Positions 1 to 11,601 of a stretch of DNA of 64,000 bases are shown here, in pieces. The stretch is taken from assembly GCA_947359465.1 (NCBI GenBank), contig OX375874.1:93094172-93158171 (forward strand). The letters are read 5' to 3'. How positions within the stretch are numbered: position 1 is the first letter of the stretch; every line of letters begins with the position of its first letter. Both the position numbers and the translations under genes were made by a program. The notes beneath the pieces were generated by a model. It was given only the letters and a program-made list of their open reading frames with translations, did no database searches and was not told the origin of the DNA. The DNA is from Metellina segmentata (lineage: Eukaryota > Arthropoda > Arachnida > Araneae > Tetragnathidae).

Positions 1-811
1 ATCAGCAAAAGATTTTTAATGTACTGCTAATACGTATATCACAAACTATGTAAGTATTTTTTATAAACTTTTCATACCGTGAAACAACTTAAAGCTACTA
101 ATAAATTTTTATCAATCATACTTACTTGAAGTTGCAAAATAATTAATTATACTTATTAACAATAGTTATTTAAATATGTTTCAATCTGTACAAAAAGTTT
201 CAATTTAAAGAATCGACGGAATGAGCTCTTTATTTAAATTTGGTCAAGTCAAATACAAATAAAAATACATTACTTAATGCTACAATACAATAAGACTATT
301 GTGCTGAATTATGTCATAAAAGTTAAATGGGCTTAACTATTTAAATGGGTGATTTATATAAAAAAAATATATAGGTTAATTTGTTTATATATTTTAAATA
401 ACTATATTCATGTCCCTGTAAATATAAAAAAATTCATATTTTTGTAAAATTTAAGCTTAAGAATTAAAAAATAAAGTTATGAATGTTCTCCAAAATCTAA
501 AGATGAAGAATACCTAAAAAAAATTCAAAGCTTTAAAGACCTAATTAATGTGGAGAAAGGTAAAACCTAACTGCTGTTTGTTTTTTTGCTCTATTACTCT
601 TCTAGCGGAAGAGCAACATTTACAGTTCCTTAGTTTATAATACATGTATTCCGTCACCAGTTTAAAAAAAATTAAGGCAATTGTTTACTTTAATATGCTT
701 TGAACTTTTATATTTCCTTTTAAGATTCACGACTTATCAAAACTAATCAAGGCTATCACTTTCAGCAAAAATTTAATTAGGTAATGTGGTAAGGTCATTT
801 GGCAATATTTA
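1..811. other. AT-rich intergenic DNA
   Basis: No coding, RNA or repeat structure was recognised. Short A/T runs dominate and every frame is closed. Confidence 0.6.
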
Positions 812-2033
812 CACTGAAGAGCCAAAACATTATGACCACCTACTCAATTACGCGTTGCGCCTCCTTTGGCCTGCAAAACAGCTGCAACTCGCCTGGGCAT
901 AGATGCCACAAGTTCTCGGTACATGACTGGAGACAGGTTGTACCAAATGTCTGAGCAGCGGTCACGCAAAGTCGAGATATTCGGACATGGTGGTGTTTGA
1001 GCTCTGAGCTGCCGCTCCATGACACCTCAAATGTGCTCTATCGGATTACGATCCGGCAAGTTATCTGTCCAGGACATTAAGTGGAATTCGTCAGTATGGT
1101 CCTCGAACCACTCCAACACTATAAGAGCCTTGTGATATAGGGCGTTGTCCTGATGGAAGATTCCATTTCCAGTTGGGAAGACAGACGCCATGTAAGGGTG
1201 CAACTGATCCGCAATGATGTTCAGATAGTTCGCAGCGCTCATGGTCTGTTCTACCTCAACTACGGGTCCCAGAGTCGCCCATGAGAATGTGCCTCAAAGC
1301 ATAATACCGCCACCACCAGCATGTGTATGACCTGCTGTACAAGAGGGGAGCAGCTGTTCGCCTGGCAGACAGCGTACCCTGACACTACCATCGACGTTAT
1401 GAATGAGAAATCGGGATTAATCTGACCAGGCAACTCTCTTCCACTCATCCATGGTCCAGTCTCGATATTCTCGGGCCCACTGTAGGCTTGTTGACGATGA
1501 CGCTTGGTCAACAGAGACACACGAGTGGGACGTCTGCTGCCATGTCCCATATCCAACAGTGTCAGCTGAACTGTGTGTTCCGAAACACTTTCGCTTGGAC
1601 CTGCATTGTATTGGGCTGTAAACTGAGCCACTGTCTCGCGCCGATTTTGCTTTACCAAGCGGGACAGTGTCCTATGTCCTTTTTATTTGATGACGCGTGG
1701 ACGACCAATACCTTGGCGCGTCTACTGCTGGTGTCACCGTCATTTACCCACTTTACATGAATACTAACAACGGCAGATTGTGAACAACCTACCAGTCGTG
1801 CAATTTCGGTGATACTCGTTCCGAGTCTTCGGGTGATTACGATCTGCCCTCTATCAAATTCGGTTTAGAACAGCAGCCTTTCCCATCAATCACAAAAGTA
1901 AGTGCAAGATTGATTACTTACCTTCTCCAGCAGCAGTTAAATACCATTCTCACTTAATCATGTACCCTCCACGTCATCCAAACGAGTTCATTAAAAAATA
2001 TGGGGATGGTCATAATGTTTTGGCTTGTCAGTG
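812..2033 (-). mobile_element. Tc1-like DNA transposon, decayed
   Basis: The ends form imperfect terminal inverted repeats of about 29 bp. The left end begins CACTGAAGAGCCAAAACATT and the right end is its near-complement, read as CACTGACAAGCCAAAACATT. Both sides are flanked by TA (810-811 and 2034-2035), the expected Tc1/mariner target duplication. The 1222-bp length suits a single-gene Tc1 element. The interior carries a broken transposase on the minus strand. Confidence 0.9.
1028..1860 (-). pseudogene. Tc1-type transposase pseudogene
   Basis: This is the relic of a cut-and-paste transposase. Near 1740-1858 (minus) there is an N-terminal helix-turn-helix stretch (FDRGQIVITRRLGTSITEIA). It is followed in another frame by VKQNRRETVAQFTAQYN and a second HTH region, and finally by the catalytic block containing HQDNALYHKALIVLEWFEDH and NPIEHI near 1027-1160. 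Counting from the Asp of QDN to the Glu of IEH gives 36 intervening residues, so the catalytic spacing is DD36E rather than the usual DD34E. At least two frameshifts and internal stops break the gene. I see no way for it to make an active enzyme; the terminal repeats might still be usable in trans. Confidence 0.8.
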
Positions 2034-3094
2034 TATATAAGGTAGAAGACTATACGAAAAGTAAAATTTTAATCTAAAACTCGATTATTCGCTAGAAAAA
2101 GCTGATATCTTAAAACGTATGAATCCTTTCACATGAGTAATACCATTCTGAAAACATGCACACACTCTACCTTTCTAGACAAGAGTTAATTACGCGTCTA
2201 GATAATAGATGACTGCGAGATACGTATGTTAATGTTGCACATATTTGTAGTACTTTTGTTGGAAACGTTATATTCAAAGCGATGATAAACTATTTGGCTT
2301 CGATGATTGTTGATAGAACTGCCTAGTTACCGGGTGAAGTTAAATAGTGTTCAATTCTAAGATTCGCAGAAAATCTGTAAATGCTGATTTCCTGCTAGTA
2401 TAGTTACACCGCAGAAAAACAAACTGTAAGTAAGAGAGTATCTGTGAACTTCATTCTACATTATCCGGAGAGAAGCTTTGTGCAGTATAAAAATGGGATT
2501 TAACAATCATATAAACAAACATTCAAAATCTTTTGAACTCATTAGATATTTAAGGCCATCTCTCATCATACGTGGAATTGCTTTCGGGATTAGACTTCTT
2601 TCAGTAGATATCTCGTCATTTATCAGTCGTTTCAGAAAGGCATCTTCAAAAAGTAGACAGTTGCCAAAACAAGGCTTCATCAAATATGTGTAACGAAGGG
2701 AAATAATGCTAAATGAAGTCACAATGCTGCATTGCAGCGAAAAATAGTTTAAAACGCTCTTTAAACTCGAATATATACCTAGTGCCTGTGCATTTGATAT
2801 GCAGCACGCTGGAGTTTTACATATTTACATCGATTAAATATGAAATTCACATCATTTTGCTTCTTGCATTTTTCGGCGACGTTCTAGCCTCATTTAATGG
2901 TCTTATTTCACTACTGCGGTTTTAGCTAACAGCAAACAGGCTTTGTATACCAATCCAAAACATGCCGTGGAAGGGAATATCCCTCGGATAAGACTGTTTA
3001 CGTTCGATAGTAGTTTAATGATGATCACATGGGTTTTTATCTGTGTTCCCCGTTCCTGGTCTTTGAAGAAAAATCAAAAGCGATAAATTATTAA
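2034..3094. other. Intergenic DNA, nothing recognised
   Basis: This is AT-rich sequence with overlapping ORFs of about 70 codons on opposite strands (2478-2722). They have no family resemblance and are probably chance. Confidence 0.5.
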
Positions 3095-3720
3095 ATGTGG
3101 CAACCCCCCGTTCTCTCCCTTCTCTATCAAAGCGACCCGAGGGACTGCGGCAGATGATGATAGAGATGCGGCGCTCCATACTTACTCGGCCGCAGGGCGG
3201 TTTGGAAGGCACTCCTCCTCACTCCACCCCCTCCGAACGTTCGAATGGAACGTCGGAAGAGGGTGGGATGGAATGGAAAGAAAGAAAAGGTGTCTTTCTC
3301 TCTGTTGACTCTCACTCCATCCCCCGCCCCTTTTCTCCCAGGATGCAAATGCGACTTTCGGTGTTCTTCGCCTCTAGGAAGTGGTTTCCGTCGGGGGGTA
3401 TAAGTATACACATACGCACACGCGCACTTTTCATGCGAGGAAAAATCTTTTCCATCTATTAGAGCATGTGGTGCTTCTCTCTCCCTCGAAAAAGAGATGG
3501 AGAGAAAGGGAGATGAGGAAAAAAATGGAATCGACGACGAAAACAAATACTCCGGGAAATCCTTTAGAAAGTTAAAAATGCCTCGGTCGGGTTCTTTGTA
3601 TGGAGGGAAACTGGCGACGAAAAAAGCGGGGGATGGGAGAGAAAAAAAAAAGGATGGGGAAGCGAAAGCAAAAGGCTCAGAGAAAGATACGGTTGAGTAA
3701 TTATAAAGACAAGTTTAAAA
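3095..3720. other. GC/purine-rich island
   Basis: Base composition changes sharply from AT-rich to C-rich and then GGGA/GAGA-rich, with several CpGs (around 3130-3250). ORFs are open on both strands here, which fits biased composition rather than coding. It resembles other islands in the window (19640-20480, 27890-28430, 31040-31535, 44600-45080, 60650-61030). It could be a promoter or 5' exon of an unseen gene, or an enhancer of the Fez-family gene. No start codon or splice signal was convincing. Confidence 0.4.
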
Positions 3721-4084
3721 TGTCGAGAAGAGTATGTGTTTTAGATTTTCACGACAGTTTCTTCTCTTTTTGTGTCAAATCGATGTCGATGAAAAAGATT
3801 ACGAATCAGGGAAGTGCTATTGGCTCCCGACGTGCTTTTTCTTTCTTTTGGGATTGAAGTCTCTGGTGGAAGAAAAGTTTGTAGTTTCAATCTCGGTAGT
3901 GAAAGGACGCCAGTGATGTGCTTTAGAGCAGGTGTCGAAAGTGGCATTGAATTTTCATATTTCTGATTTTTATGCGGGTTCTAGCGGAAGCTTTTATTTT
4001 GTTCTTGTCGATGTTTGGAGTGCTTTGAAGAAGCGATTCTGTTCATGCGTAGAATAGTTATGAGATTATTTTTTTTCCGTCTGC
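3721..4084. other. Intergenic DNA, nothing recognised
   Basis: This is a transition from the purine-rich island to a tandem repeat. No supported feature was found. Confidence 0.5.
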
Positions 4085-5090
4085 GAATTTCCCTCTTATG
4101 TAATGTGCACCGTCAGACGGTTTTTAGTAGAAATGTCTAACTCTAATCAGATCCTCTAAAGAGAGGCCTGTTTTCCTCTTTTGTCACGTCTCGGAAAGTT
4201 GTTAAGTTTGCAAAAAATGAAATTTGTCAAATTTTCCAAAAAATGAAATTTGTCAAATTTTCCAAAATTGATGTTAATTTGTCATTTCTATTCAGAGGTT
4301 TTTAATTAGTATAACTCTAATGAGCTAATCCTAACCTCGGAGAACTTTTCTTATTAAGAATTTCCTTCTTATGTAATGTGCACCATCAGACGGTTTTAGT
4401 AGAAATGCCTTACTCTAATCATATCCTTTAAAGAGAAGCCTGTTTTCCTCTTTTGTGATGTCTCAGGAAGTTGTTAAGTTTGCAAACAAAAGGAAATTTG
4501 TCAAATTTTCCAAAATTCATGTTGATTTGTCATTTGCATTGTGAGGTTTTTAATTAGTATAACTCTCCTGTGTGAGCTAATACTGACCTCGGATAATTTT
4601 TCTTATTAAGAATTTCCTTCTTATGTAATGTGCACCATCAGACGGTTTTAGTAGAAATGCCTTACTCTAATCATATCCTTTAAAGAGAAGCCTGTTTTCC
4701 TCTTTTGTGATGTCTCAGGAAGTTGTTAAGTTTGCAAACAAAAGGAAATTTGTCAAATTTTCCAAAATTCATGTTGATTTGTCATTTGTATTGTGAGGTT
4801 TTTAATTAGTATAACTCTCCTGAGCTAATACTGACCTCGGATAATTTTTCTTATTAATAATTTCCCTCTTATGTAATGTGCACCATTAGACGGTTTTTGT
4901 AGAAATGCCTTACTCTAATCAGAGCCTCTAAAGAGAGGCATATTATCCTCTTTTTTGATGTCTCAGAAAGTTGGTGAGTTCGCAAACAAAAGGAGATTTG
5001 TCAAATTTTCCCAAATTGATGTTAATATGTCATTTGTATTGTGAGGTTTTTAATAATTATAACTCTCCTGGGCTAATCCAAACCTCTATG
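4085..5090. repeat. Tandem repeat, four ~250-bp units
   Basis: The phrase TTATGTAATGTGCACC recurs near 4097, 4370, 4622 and 4870, giving periods of about 273, 252 and 248 bp. Each unit then contains CAGACGGTTTT or a close variant, AAAGAGA, CCTCTTTTGT, AAATTTGTCAAATTTTCC and TTAGTATAACTCT. Units 2 and 3 are nearly identical. Unit 1 has an internal duplication of the AAAATGAAATTTGTC phrase, and unit 4 is the most diverged. All frames contain stops. Confidence 0.9.
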
Positions 5091-7596
5091 TTTGATTAAA
5101 AAAAAGCTGCTTTTTTAAAAATAATTTCACAGAAAGGTTTCATGTAAAAAGTATAATTTATTAAAAAAATTAGGGGAAAAAATTATATACTGCGTTATTT
5201 TCGGTATTTAAGTGCATAACAAAATATTCTAGTCTCCTTGTAAATTAAAACAATAGTAATGTTCTTAGATTTTAATGGAGCAGTAATTTCATATTTGTTC
5301 TATTTTAGAGATATATGTTTCAAACTAATATAGTAAATACATCTTTTATAGTATTTTAAACATGTATTATTTTGTGTAATGAAATAAAATCCTTTGACTC
5401 ATGCGAACAGAAAGAATCTTATGATTGTCATTATATTAATTTTTCTGCACTGACAGTGCTTTTTACAAAAAGTACACAACTTTTTACAGCAAGAACTACA
5501 AAATGCCATTAATATATTACAGTAGAATTTCAGAATAAAAATCAATAAATTCGAACTTCGTAAAAATAATAATAATATTAATAATTCAACAAATATTGTT
5601 TATTGACGCGCAATAAATAAATGCGTGCTTGTAAAAGAATGGAAAGTCTTTGTGTCTTATTGGTTTGGTTTTCTAACCTCCTATAACTGACTATTGTTCT
5701 TTACTGTGCAATTATACTTTAGTACTCGTACATTATAGCTAAAGCAATTGCGTATAGCGTAGTACAAGTGAATTAACTTCCATAAATAAATTCATAGCTG
5801 TTGTTAGTTTTGCTTTCGATTTTCTTTCCAATAAGTTTCCCCAGTAAGGATTGCTGTAAATCGATTTTATCCTCAAAATCAAGAGAAATCAATGTTTGAA
5901 ACCTCTGAAATGTCTATAATATTAGTATATTCTGATGTTTAGTTTAAGTTCCTTTGGTCCGTAGAAGGTAAGTAAGATGATAAATTATTATCACATTCAA
6001 CTTGAAGTCATTTATCAAAAATGCGCTTTTTTGTAATTAAACCAACAATTTATAGATCTTTGAAGCTTCTGCTGCATCGTAGGATTTTTAGAAAAGTGGA
6101 ATGTTGAAGCACGAAAATTAGTGCCATTATCATTTGAGTAGTATCCATGAGCAAAATACGTCCGCGTTTTTAAAGACCGACCAAGTTTAAACCAATACAA
6201 AAAATCCTTCACAAAAGTCACAAAATTTTTAACTTTAAGGAAGCCAATGATCGGATAGAAACTTGACTAGCATGTCCTTAAACTAAATTAAACGTAAAAA
6301 TTAGCTTGTAATTAGAATTTGACCCCATGGTCAATTATTTGAAAAGGTGATCAATAGCTGCTAATAAGTGCAGAAGAAATGAAAGTTTAAGTGAGGAAAT
6401 AGTTTGTAAATTGTGCCCTAATCTACACTAAATATTCTTCTGTTTGTTCATTCTAATTCTCGATCATGTGCCATACCTTAGTGAGTCCTACCTCAAGAAA
6501 GGTTAAAAATGAAAAAAAGAGAGATTGTCCCATGTAGATACATCTAAAAGGTTATACTGCGAAAAAGGTTATACTGATTATACTGCGAAAGAAACAATAA
6601 AAAAAAAGATGTTACGAGGAAAAAAGAATCATGGCAGGTTGCCGCAAACCAAAGAGAAAATAATATCAAAAAATAGAAAACGAAGTTATACTTCCAAAAC
6701 ATAATTGGTGAGGTGATGAATTTGTGAAAAATGTGTAAGTAACTGCCAGTTACATCACATTTCGTGAGATATTTTCGAATATAATATAAAAGCAAGTGAT
6801 GTAAATGGGATAGCTGCTGAAAAAGATATAAAATGTATTTTAAAAGAACATGGTTTGCAACTTGAATTGGATGACTTTAGTCTAATGACAATGAAGATGT
6901 CAATTTGCTTTGTGTGTTTTGAAGAGCTTGATGGAATTTGCAGTGACTGGCATTAGTTTCTGTTATAATTAATGCTAAAGAATAATTTGGTATTATTGTC
7001 ACATTTTTTATTTATTTATTTATTTATTTTTGTTTTAATAACATTAATTATTAATATTATTTTGTTACAGATTTTAACTAATTTACGTGTTTGATATTAG
7101 TACTGATCATTACTATAATTTTACTTGCTTAATATTCAATAGTTAGTTCTTTAACTAAATTGTGCTTGGAAAATGTAAAAAACTGTTTAGCCTAGCTATA
7201 CTTCATGCAAATTTACTGGTGATCGCTAAAATAGTCGGATGCGGATTATTGGTCCACTATCCAGTTATCACTATTCTAAGCTTTGAGATAAAATTCTAAA
7301 ATTGTATCATGCATTAAAAGGGGAACTATTGTTCCTCATTTTAATCGACATCATTAAGAATACCAAGTACAAAAAGAGTTGAAAGTGCAATTGCAAATTA
7401 ACTCTAGGGAATACTTTTATTAAAACTAAGCACTCTCTAACTCCTCAATTTCTGAGTGGCTCATGCCACATGAAAAAATATATGCGAGAAAAATTTATTT
7501 TGCATTGTTATTGTGTTTCGGCACGTAAAAGACTGAGTGTACATTAATTTCGTCTCAGAATTATGTAAATATGACTTTTAAAACCTATCTTCAGTA
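5091..7596. other. AT-rich intergenic DNA
   Basis: No gene was recognised. Minor structure includes a short (TTTA)n run near 7008-7030 and a local duplication of GGTTATACTG around 6550-6590. The ORFs at 6015-6221 and 6544-6795 on the minus strand are low complexity. Confidence 0.5.
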
Positions 7597-7604
7597 GCAT
7601 TGAG

Positions 7605-8675
7605 CAGTGCTCCCCAACCTTTTTATCGTCGCGGACCGGATCAACGTTTGATAATTTTAACACGGCCCGCTGGGAGGAGGGGGGAGGACTTATATTTTAG
7701 ATTGTTTTTATTTAATAATTTTAATTTAATTGTATTTAAACATGCCTTTAAAATAAAATACAGTGGCACCAAAAAATTAATATAAAGTGATTTAACATTT
7801 TAACTCACTAGAACGCTATATCAATGAGAACCCTGAGCTTGTTTCTTTGCAACGAGACGGTTTCATCTGGGGGTAATAGGAGACAATGACACCCGAAGTG
7901 TGTTGCTTAGGTCCAGTTTATTCCTTTGTTTTGTTTTGGTTGCTGTCACTGCAGAAAACCCCGCTTCACACAGATAGGTTGTCGGAAATGGCAATAGGGA
8001 TTTAAATGCTGCTGTGGCAATCTCAGGGTATTCCTCCATAACTTTAATCCAGAACACCAGCAGAGTTGCTATCTCGAACGTAGTTTTAACGCCGCCTTCA
8101 TTTTCAATCTCCAGTAGTTGATCTTCTTCTTGCACAGACATGCTAAATTCGCCTGATTTGTTGACAAATGGGTCGCGGATCTATATCTTACTAGTTAGTG
8201 GGTCTTTTGTGGTTGGGAAGTAGCGCTCGAACTCTTTTAAAAGCAAAGACAGGTGATCGTGCACCAACTGGGAAAATGAATGTTTAGGCTCAGTCTCGCC
8301 TAAAATCCCCGCTAATGTCTGAAACATGTCCAAAATGCCTCTGTTCACACGCCGTCCTCACAACTTCAGTTTGGCTTTAAATGCAGCTTCTTTGTCTGCC
8401 AACTTGAAAACAGTTGTCACATTTGTCATAATTGGAAAATAGAGACATACAGAATTCAGAAATCATAATTGGAGCTCTAGTAACAAAACAAATTTCAAGT
8501 TCTGATTTACCGCCTCCTAATTTGAGTGGACATTTCATAGCTAAGAACCGCACAAACCCGAGAGAAATACACCACAGTAAATAAGAAGGAAATAATTTAA
8601 TATTCCTTTGGTGGCCCGGTACCATTTGATTCACGGACCGGTACCGGTCCGCGGCACGGGGGTTGGGGACCACTG
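7605..8675 (-). mobile_element. hAT transposon, internally deleted
   Basis: The ends are CAGTGCTCCCCAACC and GGTTGGGGACCACTG, a typical short hAT terminal inverted repeat. They are flanked by an 8-bp target duplication: GCATTGAG at 7597-7604 and GCATAGAG at 8676-8683 (one mismatch). At 1071 bp the element is far shorter than an autonomous hAT. It keeps only the C-terminal part of a transposase on the minus strand. Confidence 0.9.
7863..8380 (-). pseudogene. hAT transposase C-terminal fragment
   Basis: The longest open piece (7863-8141) ends with FPTTYLCEAGFSAVTATKTK and NKLDLSNTLRVSLS. This is the hAT C-terminal dimerisation region as found in SCAND3/ZBED-like transposase relatives. Upstream in the same frame, past one stop near 8187, sequence such as HSFSQLVHDHLSLLLKEFER and IRDPFVNKSGEFSMSVQEED continues the family pattern. 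The BED finger and catalytic RNase H-like core are absent, so it is an inactive remnant of a larger gene. Confidence 0.75.
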
Positions 8676-8901
8676 GCATAGAGGATATAGAATTGCTTTC
8701 TTACCCTACTATGTTTATAAATGTGTTCCATTTCAATAAAAATTAAGTTCAAATTATTATTTCGTTCAGGCTTTGGGACTGTAAAAAAATCTCTCCATGG
8801 TGAATACTCAATTATTTTTAACCATTGTATGCATTGACGTACTTACCATTCAAATTTACTGAGCCTATTGCTGAAAAGTACCAACACAGGAGCCATTAGA
8901 T

Positions 8902-9296
8902 AAGTAGGTAGGAGTTTTAATTATCCTCGCACTGGAGCTACACAACGGGCTATTGGCGACGGTCCAGGATCCATCCCAGCGGGAAAGCTCTGAAGATACC
9001 ACCACGTAATTTTCAACCAAGGTCAGATGACGAGGCCACACCTGCGCTGGCACCCCACTCTCCAAACTTCCACACCAAAAGTTTCGGTTGTCGGTAGGTG
9101 TTTAGGCGTTTTGGGGTTTAATGAACGCTAGGGGGCATATTTGGCCAAGCTGTGCCAAACACAAGACTAGAATGTGATGGTAAAGACATTTGAGGCCACG
9201 AAAGTTTTAACTTGTTCCAGCCACTTTGTACACGATAGTCTTTGGTTGTATTCTAACTCTCAACCCTCCGGTTGCTAGTTAGTTAATCTTTCATGG
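8902..9296 (-). repeat. SINE class B, interrupted
   Basis: The shared SINE body is recognisable: CACAACGGGCTATTG, ACGGTCCAGGATC, CACCACGTAATTTT, GGCACCCCACTCTCCAAAC. A foreign segment of about 100 bp (about 9080-9183) interrupts it before the body resumes at GACATTTGAGGCCACG. It ends in a degraded class B tRNA-like head (CTCTCAACCCTCCGGTTGCT as read on plus). Confidence 0.8.
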
Positions 9297-9472
9297 ATAT
9301 GCCCACTACGCTAGCAACCATAGAGTTGTCGGTGGTGAAGGATAAATGCATGTCAGATACATTCCTCTTTGGGTGTATTTCTTCCTTTTGTGTCCGTAAA
9401 ACTTCCATCGTGTTTGTCTGTCTATTACTTGATATTGTATGTCTTGTGTCTGCCGTAACATGGCCAAATATG
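9139..9472. repeat. Inverted-repeat ends of an unidentified element
   Basis: ATTTGGCCAAGCTGTGCC followed by AAACACAAGAC (to 9170) is mirrored by GTCTTGTGTCTGCCGTAAC and ATGGCCAAATATGG (9440-9472). The same AGCCAAGCTGAGCCAAACAC phrase recurs near 63270-63295. The arms straddle the 3' part of the SINE, so the event order is unclear. Confidence 0.4.
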
Positions 9473-9976
9473 GCCCTTGTCAGTGAGGCCAGTAAGAGTC
9501 AGTGAGGCCTTGTAAAGTATGAAAGTGAAAGAAATTAGTACAAGACTGTTTTAATTTCACACATCAAATGTTCATCGCTACGCACATATATCACAATTGA
9601 AGCACTCGCTGTTGTGGATCATTATCGACATACGACTTGAACTTGTTGGATTTTCAGAATTTGTGTTCTTATTCAGAACTGTTCGAATCAAATATTCTTT
9701 GACTATTATTGGACGAGTAGATCAATCGATATCGCATTCCGATTTATTTGTACGTGTGAACTTTGGATTGAGACTTGTTTTTTTCGTGAGTTGTTTCTCA
9801 GTTGAAGTTCTGGTCTCTTCTGCATTTGATAAGCCGATCAGGTGGTCAAATTATTATGTTTTGTGTTTGTAATAAATTTGATTTCTATTTTAAATAGTAT
9901 GGAGTTATTCCGTTTGCAATACACGAACAGTACTCCATCATTCGATTATAAAACGTTTATGTCATAGGATATGCTA
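9473..9976. other. Unidentified sequence, possible solo LTR
   Basis: The stretch contains a polyadenylation-like AATAAA near 9872 and an open but unfamiliar 91-codon frame (9597-9872). Composition and the AATAAA would fit a solo LTR, but I could not define TG...CA ends or a target duplication. Confidence 0.2.
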
Positions 9977-10954
9977 CAGGGTGTCCTAAAAGTTCCCGTA
10001 CAGACAATTTGTGAATTTATTATACAAAAACAACGACCTTTAAAACAATTTTTTTTTATGCCAACGGTAAAAAATTTGAACTTACATTTATAATAAATGT
10101 TCAAAATTTCCGCCCTTTTCTTGGAGGCAAAGCTGAAGTCGTTTGCGCATATTTTTGGAAACGCGTTTCAAGATACTGGGAGTAACTTCTTGTATCTTTG
10201 GGTAATGGAAATTTTCAGATCACCTATTGTTTGGTGATTATCTTCATTAACTTTGTTCTTTAAATATCCACACAGAAAAAAGTCAGAGATGCTCAGATCA
10301 GGGGAAAGAGGTGGCCAAAGGTTTCTTAAGATGAGTCGACCGCAATAATAAGACCGCAATGCCATCGGCAATAATAAAGCAGCTTCTCATTGTCCGGTGG
10401 CTTTAGCTCCTGTAACATTTTTACACGATAAGAACGAAAATGCAAAGCTCTGAAAGCCTTATGTTTCGATCCCTGTGATGTACCCATTTGTTGCGACAAA
10501 AGCCTCACGGATTGATGAGGGGATTGCAATATCCTCCGTTGAGTTTCTTGTACAAAGTCTGGTGTAACGACTTTAGGTCTTCCACTCCTGTGTTTTGTGT
10601 TCCATCGAAACCTGTCTCGCGAAATCGCCGAACGAGTTAATGTAGCGTATCATTACTCGGTATTGCGTCCTTTGGATATTTGTGTCACCAAAATTCTTTA
10701 CATCTTTCATATGATTTACATTCAAAATAAGCCTCAAGCAGCGCAATTCTCTGAATGCGTGATAAACTCATGTTGCAATGAAGAACAAAATGACGTGGAA
10801 CTTTATTATCGCACAACTTGATCGCGAAGAAAATCAAACGTTAAATATTAAAGATTAAACTATAAGCAGACGATAAAATTCAATAATTCAAAAATAAAAA
10901 ACACGGGCAATATTGTTTTTTAAATTGGAGTACTGGAACTTTTAGGGCGCTCTG
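9977..10954 (-). mobile_element. mariner-like transposon, internally deleted
   Basis: The left end CAGGGTGTCCTAAAAGTTCC and the right end (complement CAGAGCGCCCTAAAAGTTCC) form an inverted repeat of about 25 bp with a few mismatches. TA precedes the left end (9975-9976); the right flank has lost it. The 978-bp length is short for the family, consistent with internal loss of transposase sequence. Confidence 0.8.
10168..10560 (-). pseudogene. mariner transposase remnant
   Basis: Two minus-strand pieces are recognisable. SPHQSVRLLSQQMGTSQGSK, with YRVKMLQELKPPDNEK and CRW after it, is the DNA-binding/linker region. NLWPPLSPDLSISDFFLCGY is the third catalytic Asp region (SPDL...D). The stretch expected between them, with the first two catalytic aspartates, is missing, so it is a deletion derivative with frameshifts. 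It is related in style to the intact element at 39683-41133 but clearly diverged. Confidence 0.7.
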
Positions 10955-11042
10955 TCTTTGAGTCGAACATTACAGTGGAGGTACTTGTTACACTCGTGTC
11001 TGGCATTTGTTCACCTTGTAGGTGCAATTCAAGACCTTCCTC
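10955..11042. other. Short spacer
   Basis: Sequence between the mariner relic and the two-copy repeat. Nothing was recognised. Confidence 0.4.
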
Positions 11043-11601
11043 CGAGCCGGTTGAGACAATCAGCATTGGATGTCCGGATCTTCTTGGATTCCCCATCTCT
11101 CGATCTTTCTTCCTGTTGACGTTTTCTATAATTCTTCTGGCGTTTATTATGTATATATTTGGACATTTTGAAAATTTTCCGATTTTCCTTACTTTAAAAT
11201 CCGATATCTAAACAAGTATTAAATTTTTTTTGTTATTACTTTATAAAGCGCAAAGAAAGGAAACAAATGACACCTCAAACGTCATTCTCGCACAAAGGAG
11301 GCTTGAGCTAGAAAAAATTATGTGAGCAGCGCACTCGCCGAGCCCGTTGACACTCAGCATCGGATGTCTGGATCTTTCTTCCTGTTGACGTTTATATAAT
11401 TTTTCTTGTGTATGTATATATTTGGACATTATGAGGGAAATTTTTGCGAAATTTCCACTTAGAAGTCCGATATCTAAACAAGTATTAAATATTTGTTTGT
11501 ATTTTTATTTATAAAACGCAAAGAGAAGAAACAAATGACACCTCAAACGTCGTACTCACACAAAAGAGGTCGGAGCTAGACTAAATTAATGTGAGCGGCA
11601 G
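11043..11601. repeat. Two-copy tandem repeat (~265-295 bp)
   Basis: Copy 1 (about 11043-11337) and copy 2 (about 11339-11601) share CTTTCTTCCTGTTGACGTTT, ATGTATATATTTGGACATT, CCGATATCTAAACAAGTATT and AAACAAATGACACCTCAAAC in the same order. They differ by small indels. The 78-codon ORF in copy 1 is not preserved in copy 2. Confidence 0.85.

Noticed and set aside
3097..3857. Overlapping ORFs of 60-140 codons in the purine-rich island
   Set aside because: Several frames on both strands are open at once, which fits skewed composition. No start, domain or splice pattern stood out.
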